DNA from: Amblyomma americanum
Lineage: Eukaryota > Arthropoda > Arachnida > Ixodida > Ixodidae
Length of the DNA: 64,000 nt
NCBI RefSeq assembly: GCF_052857255.1
Contig: NC_135497.1
Location: 118,163,744 to 118,227,743 of the forward strand
Direction of reading: 5' to 3'
Part shown: positions 11,319 to 22,312 of the stretch, piece by piece
Layout: every line of letters begins with the position of its first letter
How positions within the stretch are numbered: the stretch's first letter is position 1
The notes under the pieces: generated by a model
The model's input: the letters and a program-made list of their open reading frames with translations, nothing else
Database searches by the model: none
Told to the model about the DNA's origin: nothing
Position numbers and translations under genes: made by a program

Positions 11319-12660
11319 TTGAACTACTTAACAGGTGACATCGTTTCGGGTGAACTCTAGGCACTAACATGAACTCTGAAAAGAGGTGTGCCGTGAAAAC
11401 CAAAGTGCGACAATTATATTGGAGTGAAAGCGACCTTTGTTATATTTTATTCCGTTATTTTTGTATTTTGTGCGCATAAAGTTCTGTCCGTGGTTATTGT
11501 TGTCCTTTAGCTTCCTTGTAAAATCAAGACAATCAGGAACCAGATTCTAAAACCGGTATCTTTTATAATTTTTTTGGAAAACGGTTTGGGAGGTAATGGT
11601 ATAAGCAGAAATTTTCGCAGGAATATGCATAGGTCGAGAAAAACCAAGGCGCGCAAATCATGCTGCATTCGTAAAAGCAACTTCTTGATATTGATAATGT
11701 ATAGATAGGTAAGCTTCGATTGTGTCGCGCGCCAACTTCTTAGGATACCTGAACTGTACTGTGGTCTTTGCAAAAAGCTTTGCCATAAGCTTCTTAGATA
11801 ACAAGATATGTGAGGGGCACCTGTTGCTGCAGCACTCGCTTCGGTGGTCGTGGCTGCTCTATCTGCACGCGGCAGGGATAGCCGCCTAGAAGACCCTTGT
11901 AGTCAGGCCGCTGCACTTTCCTCCCTTTCGTTCAACATTAGCAGCAGCAGCAGCAGTCAGATGGCAGTAGCAGCAGTGCTGTCGGCTCTCGTCGGCAAAA
12001 ACGTCCTAAGCCAGCACTGACCACACTGGCATTTAAAAGTCGTTGACTCGAATCGCACTAAAACTTCCATTTATCTGCTTGAGTTTTCTCGTGATGTGGA
12101 CAGACCAGTGCACGGATAGGACAAAAACTACGTGGACAGAGTTGAATATTTAGCCTTTAAATACATTCCTGCATTAAAAAACAGTTCATGAGTAGCGTCT
12201 CCATCTACATATGATCTGGAATCTAGTAAAAAATGAACAAAATCTAGTACTTTTAAGAGCATTGTTCTGGGCGCTATTATATTAAAAATAACATGGTTTG
12301 TGAGACACGTGTTAGTGTCTCATAGTGATGTCACGCGACCTATAAGTATTCGCAATACACGAACAGCTAGAACGTATCAGTACCGAGTCGGCTGAAAACT
12401 GCTGCATGCGGCTTTTAACCTAGTACTAGCTACAGAGAGAGTTACTTCAAAGTAATTCATGCAGTACTGCAAGTAGTAATGCGCGTCGACCGGGAATATT
12501 GCGGCACTCCCGAACATGAAACCACAAGGCACAAAACCAGGTACTTGCACTTTCACACTGCAAAAAAAAACATTGGCCAGGACGGGTTGATGTTCATTTC
12601 AGCCTGTCCATTGTCTGTAGAGTGAGTTTCCATATTACCGAGGATTAAATGCATTGTTAT
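11319..12660. other. No recognised feature
   Basis: AT-rich sequence with a short CAG microsatellite near 11940-11960. I see no gene or known repeat. Confidence 0.4.
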
Positions 12661-12777
12661 ATGTATTTACACTGAGCTGAGCTCACGGAACAAAAATGCA
12701 ACTAGAGTTTACAGGATTCACGCAGAGATGGCATTCCATAACGGCTTCTCACATCTCAGACTGTCTATGTATATCCA
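12661..12777 (-). repeat. Left-arm copy of inverted flank R
   Basis: Reverse complement of this stretch matches 19811-19930 (shared cores GACAGTCTGAGA and TCTCTGCGTGAATC). It is the outer flank of the left arm of a large inverted duplication. The gypsy-type element begins immediately to its right. Confidence 0.65.
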
Positions 12778-13472
12778 GGTGGTGCTGAGGCAAAAAGACG
12801 TTGACGGATTGGATGTACGTCATCGTACATCACAATGTGCTGCTTGGCTATGGTCGTTTGACGCACTTTTGACGTGGAGGCGAAACACTCTCTGAATTCG
12901 AACAATAGTGCACACAGCTGTTCGCGTTGGCTGGTTAAGAACGCGGAGTTGACATCGAGGCTCTCGAGGGGGAGAGGAGGCTGCACTGGTTCTGAGGAGA
13001 AGCACTCGGAGAAATCGGAGATGCGTTCGTCAAATGCTACGGCAAGTCCGCGAAAAAGATGGCGAAGCTCGCGCGTAATATTGGTAGCAAGTACCTGTGA
13101 CTGTCCACTATTAAGATGGATCAGACTGTGGGCCACGCACACGCCTTGCGTCAGAAGTAATGAAAGGTTGGTTTCGGCGATGACGTCATCGTCCTGAAAT
13201 GATTCGCTCTCAACCGTAATGAAGGCGCTGATTCGAGGAGGCAGTGTGACGGTGTCCGTATAAACTCGAAGCGTCTGGATTGGTCGCGGTGTATCACTGA
13301 AGGCGACAGCATTCTCAGTCGAAAACGTGACATTGTTAACGCGTAGGTCAATAATCGCCCCATATTCAGGCAGAAATTCGACACCTGAGATGAGGTCGCG
13401 CGAAGAGTTATTCAGAACAAGAAAGCAGATGACATATGTGGACCCCCGGATTTGAATTCGGACGGTGCACAT
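12765..13472 (-). pseudogene. Gypsy-type protease C-terminus and RT linker
   Basis: An open stretch of 235 codons. It begins with protease strands ending in DLISGVEFLPEYGAIIDLR, which corresponds to the ILG-D motif near the end of retropepsins. A long linker typical of tick gypsy elements follows. The last codons before the stop read like the start of an RT domain but are fused to LTR-like sequence. The open frame is long, yet the upstream protease active site is in another frame and altered. I therefore regard this as a remnant. Confidence 0.65.
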
Positions 13473-13716
13473 GCCGAGAGGTGCAATCAGATGACCGCCC
13501 GCAGTGCGAACGTGCGCCAGCCCATGGCGTGAGAACTATTTCGAGAATGGTGGCGAGCAGGCTGCTTAGTACCGAATGATCACCACCAGTATATAATAAC
13601 GCTCGAACGGGGCGAAGATCCAGTATCACACGTATGTCTAAAGAAAGCCGCTCGCGAGTTGGAGGCTCCGGAGTGGATGATCGGGCACAGGCGTTGTTGT
13701 CTGCAGGATTTGGCAC
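13408..13716 (-). pseudogene. Gypsy-type protease active-site region
   Basis: The frame shows VRALLYTGGDHSVLS, which aligns with the retropepsin active-site loop. The catalytic aspartate of the D-T/S-G triad is replaced by tyrosine here. Without that residue the dimeric aspartic protease could not work. The downstream half of the domain is in a different frame (12765-13472), which marks an indel near 13470. Confidence 0.65.
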
Positions 13717-14147
13717 CAGGAATTCGTCGGCGGGGTGTGTGATTTGTAATGCCGTCAGTGCGTTGAAGGGATAGGAGACGCGGACGTCGTAATCGTCGAG
13801 GCGCTTTCATGTCTCAGCTTCGATGTGTCGAAGCGAGAAGGTACTGCGGACCTCGAAACCGTCGACGCGTCGTTGTGTCGAGGAAGCGTCGCTGTGTCGG
13901 AGTGAACGGTGACCGCGGACTTCAGAACCGTCGAGGCGTCGGCATGTCTTGTCCGCGTCGATAGGGGTCCCCCGCACAACGATGTCCAGCGAGCCCACCC
14001 CCTAAGGTCGCTGGCTGGAGTTTTCCCGCCGCGGACTGGGTGACCGGCCTTGCCCCGCCCGGGAAAATCTCGCGGTATATGGTGAAGGACGACCCCTGGG
14101 GATGGCGATCGAGCCTGCTGGCGACGAGACTGAAGCCAACGTTGGTC

Positions 14148-14351
14148 TTAAGGAAATCCGCGACAGCCCGGGGTCGCTTGCCATAGCGGGGTCGAGGAGA
14201 ATCGGCGGGAAACCCAGCGAGGGCTAGACAGCGGTAGGGGCAGTGCCGATACATGTAGGTGACCTGGTTCGCCGCAGTGAACGCATAAGGGGCGTCGGTC
14301 GGATATGCGCCACACGACGGATTTGTGCGCGGATCGTCGGGGAGCTTCCAC
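14148..14351 (-). pseudogene. Gypsy-type nucleocapsid zinc knuckle
   Basis: Contains CVHCGEPGHLHVS, the C-X2-C-X4-H part of a CCHC zinc knuckle. The final cysteine is displaced or lost in this frame. In gag such knuckles bind the element's RNA. It sits between the gag capsid region (14699-15274) and the protease region, as expected. Confidence 0.6.
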
Positions 14352-14698
14352 GGGTGCTAAACGGGTGCAGGCGGCCTCGGCACTTCAGCAGGAGCCGGAA
14401 CGAAGGACGCCAAAGCCGGCGCAGGGCACCCCAGGGCTTCGGCGTATGTGAGACGACAGTCAGGCGAGACAGGAAGAGGGAATGGACGAGTCTCCTCGGC
14501 AGGAAAGGACGGCCGGAGCGCTTGCCGCACCTCATCGCGGACAAAAATCGCTATGGAGCTTGAAATTGTTGGAGGGTCCCCGTACAGCTCGCGGAGTTCG
14601 TTGCGCAGAATCGAAAGTATGAGATCGCATAGCAGGGAGACGTCGGTGCCATGGAATGGTAACTCGCTACAAACGGAGGCGGCGGACACGGGTCGGTC

Positions 14699-15274
14699 TT
14701 ACGCGGAGGCTCTGTGCTGAAGAACCCTTTTGCTCGTGGAAGACTCAGTGAGAAACTCGGCGACAGTCTTCGGAGGGCTGCAGACAAGGCCAGCAAAAAG
14801 TTGCTCCTTGAGGCCACGCATGAAAGGGAGTACCTTTTTGTCCTCGGACATTGCAATGTCCGCGAGCCTGAAGAGGCGTGTCATGTCCTCTACATACGCT
14901 GCAACGTCTTTATTTGGAAGCTGAACGCGAGATTGCAGGGCGCGTTCTGCCCGTACGCGACGATCCGAGCTGCCGTATGTTTCTAGGAGACGATGCCAAA
15001 ACTCTCTACAAGAGGATAACTTGTCTTCACGGTCTTCAAACCAGGTCCGAGCACCGTCGTCTAGACTGAAGAAGGCGTTTCTGAGGTGGGCGGCGTCATT
15101 CCACTGGTTCAACACGGCAACTCGCTCGTAGGACTGCAACCAGACTTCCATGTCCTCAAAGAGGTCGCCGTTGAAGGACTTCGGGATGCGGGGGATCTGG
15201 AGCGTGAAGTAGGGTGTGGGCGCCGGAGCCATTGGGGTGGTAGCGCCAGGCATTGGGGCCGTCGCACCAGGCAT
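14699..15274 (-). pseudogene. Gypsy-type gag, capsid region
   Basis: An open stretch of 191 codons with the typical retrotransposon gag fold signature. It reads PRIPKSFNGDLFEDMEVWLQ, then AVLNQWNDAAHLRNAFF, GARTWFEDRED, WHRLLETYGS, and QLPNKDVAAYVEDMTRLF. This is the capsid-like domain that packages the element's RNA. A start codon near 15274 lies within a repeated PGATAPMPGATT segment, so the true N-terminus may be further upstream. The open frame ends before the zinc knuckle, so the copy is not intact. Confidence 0.75.
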
Positions 15275-15449
15275 TGAGGAGACGCCAAGTGCTCCAAGGA
15301 CATAGCGGATGGTTCGGGCTCGAGTGGTAAGCCTCGTATCCGGCGGCGAGCACGGTGGACGGGCGTCTTGATGGGTATACGACCGAAGCGCCGGCTAACC
15401 GTTCGGGTACGGAACGTGAGATCGATCTCACCTCCACCAGATTTGTCAC

Positions 15450-15773
15450 GGTGTTGGTGACAAGACAGGGACCCAGCAACAGAGGGCTCGGCAGCAAGTC
15501 CCGTCCAGAGATCGTCCATGCTCTACGCATGAAGCCGTATTTTGCACGATGACCCCCCAGATACTTCGAGCCTTCATTGTGTGCTTGAGTGTGCATGTGT
15601 GTGCTCGTGTGTGTGGTTTTTAAGAGGGGAGGAATACCAGGTGGCGCTGAGGCAAAAAGACATTGACGCTGGTGGCGCGCGGAGTGAAGGACGTTTAAGA
15701 TCGCCGTTTCTCACATCGAAGGACGTGCTGCCGAGCCCTCTTTTGCCGGGTCCCTGCCTTGTCACCAACACCA
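15450..15773 (-). repeat. LTR of the gypsy-type element, with long terminal inverted repeats
   Basis: The ends are inverted repeats of about 50 bp (15450-15502 and 15722-15773, a few mismatches). Read on the minus strand, the element starts TGGTGTTGGTGACAAG. A 35-bp internal stretch recurs at the far end of the element (about 12778-12812), which fits a truncated second LTR. Alternatively it is a separate inverted-repeat element inserted beside gag. Confidence 0.5.
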
Positions 15774-15839
15774 TGAAGGAAAACGTTCTAATTACATGTA
15801 GAACTGCTGTTAACAGGTGTTCCATCTATTTCCCACCAC

Positions 15840-17083
15840 GATTACAAGAGATTGGGGCCTCCACTCTGGCTCCAATGCATCAAGCCTTCCAAAACCCCCC
15901 GGCCCAACAGGCGCCTTCGGCCCTTCCCAGGCCCTCATCCGACCCTGCGGCTCCGCCCTCCTGGCGCCAACGGAAACCCCTGCACTGCAGGCACCCCGCT
16001 CCCCCGGCCCTTCCCCAAGCAGTTCAAACTCTCCAAGCGGCTTCGGCTCTCCCGGCGCCCCCAGCCCACCCGGCGTCCTTGGCAATCCCGGCACCTCCGG
16101 CCCACCCAGCACGCCCGGCCCTCCATCGGGCCCTGACTCTCCCGGCGCCCCCGGCCGTCACGACGGCCTCGCCCTTCAAAGTGGCACCGGCCCTTCCAGC
16201 AGCTGCGGCCCTACCGGCGCCAGCGGACCTCCTGGCGCCCCCGGTCCTCCGGGTGCCCTCCAGAGCCCTCCAGACACGCCAGGCCATCCGGGCGCTCCTG
16301 GCCCTCCTACATGCCTCGGTCCCCTCACTACTCTCGGCCCTCCAGGAAGCCCGGATTCTCCAGTTGGCCCGGACTCTCCCGGCCTCAGCCCTCGCAGAGC
16401 CCCTGGCCTTCCCGGCGCCCCCAGGCCTCACGACGGCCTCAGCCTTACCAGCGGCACTGGCGCTCCCGGTGCCAAAGGCCATCCCGGTGCCCCAGGCCCT
16501 CCCGGCACGCCAGGCGCTCCCGGTGCCCCCACCCGTCCCGGCACTCCCGGTCCTCCTGGCAACCTCAGCCCACTCTTCACGCCCGGCCCTCAAGTCGGCC
16601 CTGACTCTCCCGGAGGACTGTGCCCTCCCGGCATCCCCGCCCCTCACGGCGCCTTCGGCCCTTCCAGTGGCCGCGGCCCTCCCGGCGCCACCGGTCCTCC
16701 TGGCGCCCCCGGTCTTCCCAGTGCCCCCCAGCCCTCGGGACACGCCAGGCCATCCGGGCGCTCTTGGCCCTCCTAGAGGTCTGGGTCCCCTCGCTACGCT
16801 CGGCCCTTCAGGAGGCCCGGATTATCCAGGTGGCCCAAACTCTTTCGGCGGCCTCGGAAATCCTGGTGAACCCGGCCCTCCCGGCACGCCCGGCCCTCCA
16901 GGCACTCCTGTCCCTCCTAGTGGACTCGGCCCACGCTTCACGCCCGGCCCTCCAGGCGGCCCGGACTCTCCCAGGGGCCGCGGCTTTCGCAGCACCCCTG
17001 GCCTTCCTGCCGACCTCGTCTCTTTCGGCGCCCCTGGCCCTCACGACGGTCTCGGCCCTCCCGGCACCCCCGGCACTCCCTAA
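15840..17083 (+). pseudogene. Collagen-like Gly-X-Y tract, frame broken
   Basis: One frame (open from 15817 to 16776) reads as Gly-X-Y triplets with many prolines, for example GASGPPGAPGPPG and GKGHPGAPGPPGTPG-like runs. Another frame continues the same pattern from about 16735 to a TAA at 17083. A collagen chain would form triple helices outside the cell. The frame change coincides with a tandem duplication of 466 bp: GACACGCCAGGCCATCCGGG occurs at 16273 and 16739, and 466 is not a multiple of three. A shorter, inverted version lies at 18.9-19.7 kb. No signal peptide or C-propeptide is visible. It may be a decayed collagen-like gene or a GC-rich minisatellite that happens to read as Gly-X-Y. 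AATAAA stands near 17190. Confidence 0.55.
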
Positions 17084-17360
17084 GACCCAGCTCTCCCAGC
17101 AGCCACGGTGCTCCCGGAGTCGCCGCCGAAGTCACCGAAGCGCAGAAGCCGGTAACCCAGAAGGCTGCCAGAAAGGGTGCCCTATGATTAATAAAGGCAC
17201 AGAAGGTCGGCCAGAATGGATGTCGCAAGATTGGCAGCGCACGGCGCTACTACAGCTAGAGCATTCCAATCGGATGACCAGATGTAGTCGCTTTAAACGG
17301 GCCTCGCAGCTCTTTATGCTGTGTTTTCTTTGCGCTGTCGTCACAAACACTTAAAGACGT

Positions 17361-18892
17361 AAAGCTCATCGCGCACATCTACTGGTGCGTTTCTTTTGCA
17401 GCCAATATCGACACATTTACGAGAGTGCTATCGGCGGCTACTGAGAATAAAGCCCCTTATTCTGAGAAAATAGCACGAACGAACGAAGGATCGAGAACGA
17501 TTAAACACGCTGACGAGCGCTGACTCGCCACTACATTTTCTACTGAGAAAAAAACACATTTATAACCGACAATCACATGACCATCGCACATGCCCAGAGT
17601 AAAATATTAGGACAAAAACATATATCAATGGCTCAAAATTGCTATTCATCGGTTGCAGCTAGGACAGCCGAGGCAACCAAAAACACGAAAAAAAGAACCA
17701 CGAAAAATTCAAATTCACTAAAACAAATCACGTGTTGTCTAGGAAAGGAATCTGGATACTCACTAACAATAACGATGGCTGACTAACGCATTCATCCTGT
17801 TTCTTCAGATCCCTGTCATTGGTTGATCACCGGCTGTTCGCAGTAGCCTCGCTTTCAATGCTGCCCCTCTGTCTGGCTTACCGCGTTTATGCTTTCAGTT
17901 TAGACTGTTTGCCCAGCCTTCACACACGCACGCAATCATTGTGGCTTTTAGCCTGTCTAGGAGCACTCAATTTCGATGAAGCTCCGAAATTTCGCAGGTA
18001 TATAGCTATGATTCTAGTTGACACCACCGTATTTTTTCAAAAGCGCTCAGTGTTTTCGATAACAGTAAATTTCTTGCAAATGTAAAACAAATTTCATGCT
18101 TCGTACTGCGGTGTTTGTAATTCATTCTGTGCCCCTGGAGGCGAGATTGTGCCCAAGAAAGGTGTTGATCTACATTCTAAGCTTGAAATTGTATATGAGC
18201 TGATTTGTCTCAATGCTTCATAACATGCATTTCAGTTAATTTGATGGAACTCTCAATGGAATAAGGACAGGAGAATGACTGTTCATGTGGTCCACTGCCA
18301 TATGGCAAATAAAGACAAAATAGGGATGTCGTACAGAATTTACAGGTTGGTTGTTTCGTTCTGCTACCGTTATTTTGTCTTGCTGATGACATATACAGCG
18401 GACGGTAAAAAGAGAAAAACACTTCACTATTGCTAACGAATGAGGCAAGAAAACCAGACTGAAGGCTGGGATGTTAAGCCATCTCCTAAATAGAGATCAC
18501 TCCACTTGATGCTGAAACTTGTGTGCCGACTATAGCAGATTTCAACACAGCGACAGCACTGTGTCGAGCAACTGTTTCAGACATTTACATGGGCCATATG
18601 ACGTTCTCATCGGTGACAAGCAGTGTTTTAAAACACATCTTTGCACGGGCGTTTAATATGATGACGTAAGCGCCGATTAAAACAGCGGCGATCTTCAGGC
18701 TTCTCCTCCCTTCTACGGAGAAGTGCTTAAAATCTTGACGACACCACTGTTGCCGAAATTTTCCATTCCAGCCGCCTTCACCTACTTGGTGCCGCTCGTT
18801 GTAAGACGCCACCAGACAACGCTTCGTGGGCTTTACTTTCGGCAGCGTTGGTGATGTTCCTTCAAGCAACTGTTTCTTCGCAGTAAATGTAC
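17361..18892. other. Spacer of the inverted duplication
   Basis: AT-rich sequence between the two collagen-like arms. I recognise no gene, tRNA or mobile element in it. Confidence 0.4.
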
Positions 18893-18935
18893 CGCTGCTG
18901 GGAGGGCCGGGAGGTGCCGGGAGGGCTGAGGCCCA
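18893..18935 (-). repeat. Collagen-like tract, right arm, outer piece
   Basis: Short GC-rich segment (GGAGGGCCGGGAGGTGCCGG) of the same composition as 19298-19690 and separated from it by the inverted-repeat element at 18936-19297. Confidence 0.5.
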
Positions 18936-19297
18936 TTCTCACTAGTAAGGGTTGCAAATCAGCTGTCCCCCGACGAACACCCTGTTAGGTGCTAAAATGG
19001 TGCAGAGATGAGCGCCCTTCAGGAAGGGTGCATAGGATGAGAGTTGAAAGGGCGCTCATCAGTAAAAGACTCTTGCTTCATGGTTGGATCAGTGTGGAGC
19101 TCCCTTCCAACAAGCATTCGTAGAGGTGGTATGAAAAATTAGTACCTTTTAATGGGGGTGCCACCATTCCATCCTCTAAAGCATCATTAAGTGCACCCTT
19201 CCTGATGGGTGCTGATCTCTGCACCCTTTTTGAGCACCCAAGATTAGGAAATGGGTGTTCGTCTGGGACAGCTGATTTACAGCCGTAAGGGTGAGAA
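18936..19297. mobile_element. Inverted-repeat (MITE-like) element, 362 bp
   Basis: The two ends are inverted copies of each other over about 100 bp. Both start TTCTCAC and share AAATCAGCTGTCCC, GACGAACACCC and AGGAAGGGTGCA. Inside the left arm a perfect 13-bp hairpin GATGAGCGCCCTT/AAGGGCGCTCATC is also present. It has no coding capacity. It interrupts the collagen-like tract of the right arm, so it inserted after that arm was formed. Confidence 0.75.
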
Positions 19298-19690
19298 ATT
19301 ATTTAGTGTGCGCCGTGAGAGCCGGGGGCGCCGGGAGGGCCGAAGCCGCTGGGGTGGGCGACGAAAGGGCTGGGGGCGCCGGGAGGGTCGTGGACGCCTG
19401 GAAGGCCGGGGGTGCCTCGAGGATCAAGGCGGCTGGGAGGGGCGACGGAAGGGCTAGGGGCGCGGGGGGGGGGGGGGTCGTGGACGCATGGAAGGTCGGC
19501 GGTGCCTCAAGGGCCGAGGCCGCTGGGAGGGGCGACGGAAGGGCTGGGGGCGCAGGGAGTGTCGGGGACGCCTGGAAGGCCGGGGGTGCCGGGAGGGCCG
19601 AGGCCGCCGGAAATGCCGGGGGTGCCGGGAGGGCCGGGTGCGCCGGGAGGGCTGGGCGCGCAGGGTCGGACGAGGGCTAAAAGCGCTGGT
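19298..19690 (-). pseudogene. Collagen-like tract, right arm (inverted)
   Basis: On the minus strand it reads APGPPGTPGISGGLGPPG and similar Gly-X-Y triplets, but a stop near 19507 breaks the frame. A 14-bp G run lies at 19464-19477. Just outside it (19691-19810) the minus strand matches the sequence preceding the left tract: TTGGGGCCTCCACTCTG is shared with 15853 onward. It is therefore the inverted partner of 15840-17083. Confidence 0.6.
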
Positions 19691-19935
19691 TGGGACGGGG
19701 TTTGTGGAGGGCTGGGTGCGCCGGAGCGGCAGAGTGGAGGCCCCAACCTCTGGTCGTCAGATGGTAACAGTAGTGCTACGTGTATCCTGGAACTTTTGCT
19801 CCCTCTGACCTTGACTAGATACATTGACAGTCTGAGACATGAGGCTTCGTACTGCAATGCCTTCTCTGCGTGAATCTTGTATCCCGTACTTCGAACTCAA
19901 GCTGCGTTTTATTTCCAGAACTCAACTCATGGCAA
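19691..19935 (+). repeat. Right-arm flank of the inverted duplication
   Basis: Positions 19691-19810 match (inverted) the sequence at about 15774-15870. Positions 19811-19930 match (inverted) 12661-12777. In this arm the two parts are contiguous. In the left arm the gypsy-type element separates them. Confidence 0.65.
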
Positions 19936-20345
19936 CAGATGACCAGCCTTTCAGAAATTTTCCAAATACGTACCGCTAAAATAACGAATGCCTTATAACC
20001 TTTAATAGACTCTCGCAGACCACACCAATCGCACAGATAACATGTAGGGGCTGACATCTCGACGTACATCATTGAGGAAATTTCGCGGGATGTAGGTTTC
20101 GAAATTTTTTTTGCTGTGCGACCGAGCGAAGGAGGTCAACACAAAGCATTGATGCTCAAGAGGACACCGAACGTTTCTTAAAAACTGACCAGCGAGGCAG
20201 CACAAAATTATGTTCCGTGAATCCACATCTCGCAAACTTTTGTCGTTGACTGTACCTCTTCAATGTGCGCGTACATATCCAATTATGGATTTCAGTCGCT
20301 GGCAGACGGCAGACCGCATGCTGCTTTCCTTAGGTACGGCATATG

Positions 20346-20545
20346 CTGCGTGGTATTCAACGTCCCGAAGTTGCACATGGTATATGAAATGGAGTGCACC
20401 GATTAGAACCGAGCACTGGGGTTCCTGAAAGAGTAGCGACGTCGCTCAGCTCACGAGCGTTCTGGCATTTGCCCTCCATCGACATGCGGCCGCCACGGCC
20501 AGGATTTATCCTACGTCTTGTAGCTTACCTGATCCGGCTACTGGC
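20346..20545 (-). mobile_element. Degenerate Ruka-like SINE
   Basis: Weak but ordered matches to Ruka on the minus strand: the end (ATTCAACGTCCCGAAG), the middle (GCCCTCCATCGACATGCGGCC), and a decayed tRNA-like head (CACGGCCAGGATTTATCC). An old copy. Confidence 0.5.
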
Positions 20546-20707
20546 AGGCGAATGTCTTGTAACGAACTCTTTTACCGGCCAGCGTCTCACGAAGAACACG
20601 TGAAGGATGGCGCGATACCAGCGGCACTTTTCTGCTGGAACATTGCCGCAGCAAGATTAGCTGGCACGTCTTCGTAGCGGAGACGAGATTCCTGGCTGCT
20701 CGTGGAC

Positions 20708-22312
20708 GTTGTTGTTGTTGTTAGCCTATCAAAAGGTGGCACATACCCACACTGGGGGATCGGCCAAGAATCGGGCGACTATTCACCTGAACGCAGTTAA
20801 TAAAAAGGAAATGTACGTGGGAGCGCAACACCGGTGAATTCTTCGTCATGAACAGAAAAGGGATGAGAGTTTTGATTTCAAAATTATAAGAATAATAACA
20901 AAGAGAGAGAATAAATAATAATGATTAAGTCAAGATGTAATAATTGATAGAAAAGTTTAGAACACTTAGCAAGGCAGCCAGTGAGATTCTATCAGGAAAT
21001 TTAGAACAGCGGTACAAACAGATCTGTGGCTTAACCCAAATGTGGTGGCGCCAAATGATAGCAAGAGCGGGCTGCTCAAACTAAGGCCAAGATGCTGCAA
21101 GGGCTCCTCCAGCAACCTTTTTTCTCAGAGAGTTGAATCGGCGACAATACAGCCAAAAATGTTCTATAGATTCAGGCTCACGGCAAAATGCACAAAGAGG
21201 AGAGAGCGCCAAACCCGACTTGTGTAAATAGAAATTTAGAGGGGGGATGCGGCAGCGCAGCGTCGTCAGTGATACTTCAAGCTGCCGAGAGCAACAAATT
21301 TTCCTGTTCCAATAATATTTAAGCTGCTCATAATCCGCCGATGTTAAAAGTGTTGTCTTGCGTGCTTAAAAATGCACGTCGCCGAAACCAAGATGCTGTA
21401 ATATAGGCTGTAGCCGGGATAATTGGCAACACGGGGCCGCTGAGGGAACCCTTTGCGAGATTGTCAGCAATCTCATTTACTGTCACACTGCTGTGACCGG
21501 GAACCCATACTAAATGAACAAGGCTCAAATGCGGAGGAAGTAGGGATAAGAAAGTTGTTAAAATGGGACCGTCAACATGTGCAGCGAAGGACGAACACAA
21601 AGATAAAGAATCAGTAATTACTGCAACTGCTGTAATAGAGGGGTCTAGCTTGCGTAGAGAAAGTACAACTGCTAGAAACTCTGCTTGAAAAATAGGGGTG
21701 AAATCTGGAAGGCGCAGTGAAAAGGACCAGTCTCAATGCGAGCAAAATATTCCCACACCTGCTTTTTCATTGCATTGCGATGCGTCAGTGGCTATTGCTA
21801 TATCTGTAGGTAGGGTCCTCAGATGATCTTCTAGAAGACCATTTGGAATACTCGGTGGCAAATGTTTTGCATTTTTTGGGAATATTCCGTCGAAACCAAT
21901 GTGAATAGCGGGCCCATTGCGAAGCGCAGGAAGGATATCATAAATGTTTACATCTAAAGGCTGAAGTAAAGTTTGCACAAACACTACCTGAGGGGAATTG
22001 AAACGAGACCAGGGGACACCAAAGAAGGAAGTCGGCTAACAACAGAAAATGCTTTGGGAACGGTGGAAATGGGATTCATAGATCTTGAGGTAAGTTTGCA
22101 CAGTTAAAAATTAAAGTCGTGATAAGAGAGGCGGAATGCGGGCTTCAAGGTATAGCGCATTGATAGCCACAAATTTTAAAAGGCCGAGGCACATGCGAAG
22201 TGCTTCCCTCTCTAAAAGGACGAGGGGACGAAGTTTATATGTAGCCGAGCTTGAAAACAACACTAATCCAAATTCTAAAATTGGCCTGACATACACAGTG
22301 TAGATCATTAAT
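20708..22312 (-). mobile_element. I-type LINE with RNase H, 5'-truncated
   Basis: Minus-strand non-LTR element ending in a (CAA)n tail at 20708-20722. It carries the end of a reverse transcriptase (VYVRPILEFGLVLFS, 22111-22308) followed by an RNase H domain (21328-21984). An RNase H after the RT is typical of the I group, whose members also have trinucleotide tails. The 5' part, including the endonuclease and most of the RT, is missing. Stops and frame changes show that it is dead. Confidence 0.8.
21328..21984 (-). pseudogene. LINE RNase H domain
   Basis: All four acidic positions of a RNase H fold are visible in order: IATDAS (first Asp), QAEFLAV (Glu), VITDSLS (Asp), and VWVPGHSSVTVNEIADNLAK with the last Asp. 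In the element this enzyme removes RNA from the RNA-DNA hybrid. A stop codon lies between the first and second motifs (near 21733), so the domain cannot be made whole here, although its catalytic residues survive. Confidence 0.75.

Larger units (their letters stand above)
12778..15773 (-). mobile_element. Ty3/gypsy-type element, defective
   Basis: Minus-strand LTR retrotransposon remnant. From its 5' end it holds an LTR (15450-15773), gag (14699-15274), a zinc knuckle (near 14300), a protease region (about 13400-13650) and a protease-RT linker (12765-13472). The reverse transcriptase and integrase are absent. At its lower-coordinate end the coding sequence runs straight into 35 bp of LTR-like sequence (CTTTTTGCCTCAGC, matched at about 15650), so a deletion joined pol to the 3' LTR. 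It is inserted between flank R and the collagen-like tract. The homologous right arm has those two parts contiguous. Confidence 0.75.

Noticed and set aside
16024..16743. Open frame of 239 codons on the minus strand
   Set aside because: Arg/Ala/Gly-rich shadow of the GC-rich collagen-like tract. The plus strand gives the regular Gly-X-Y pattern.
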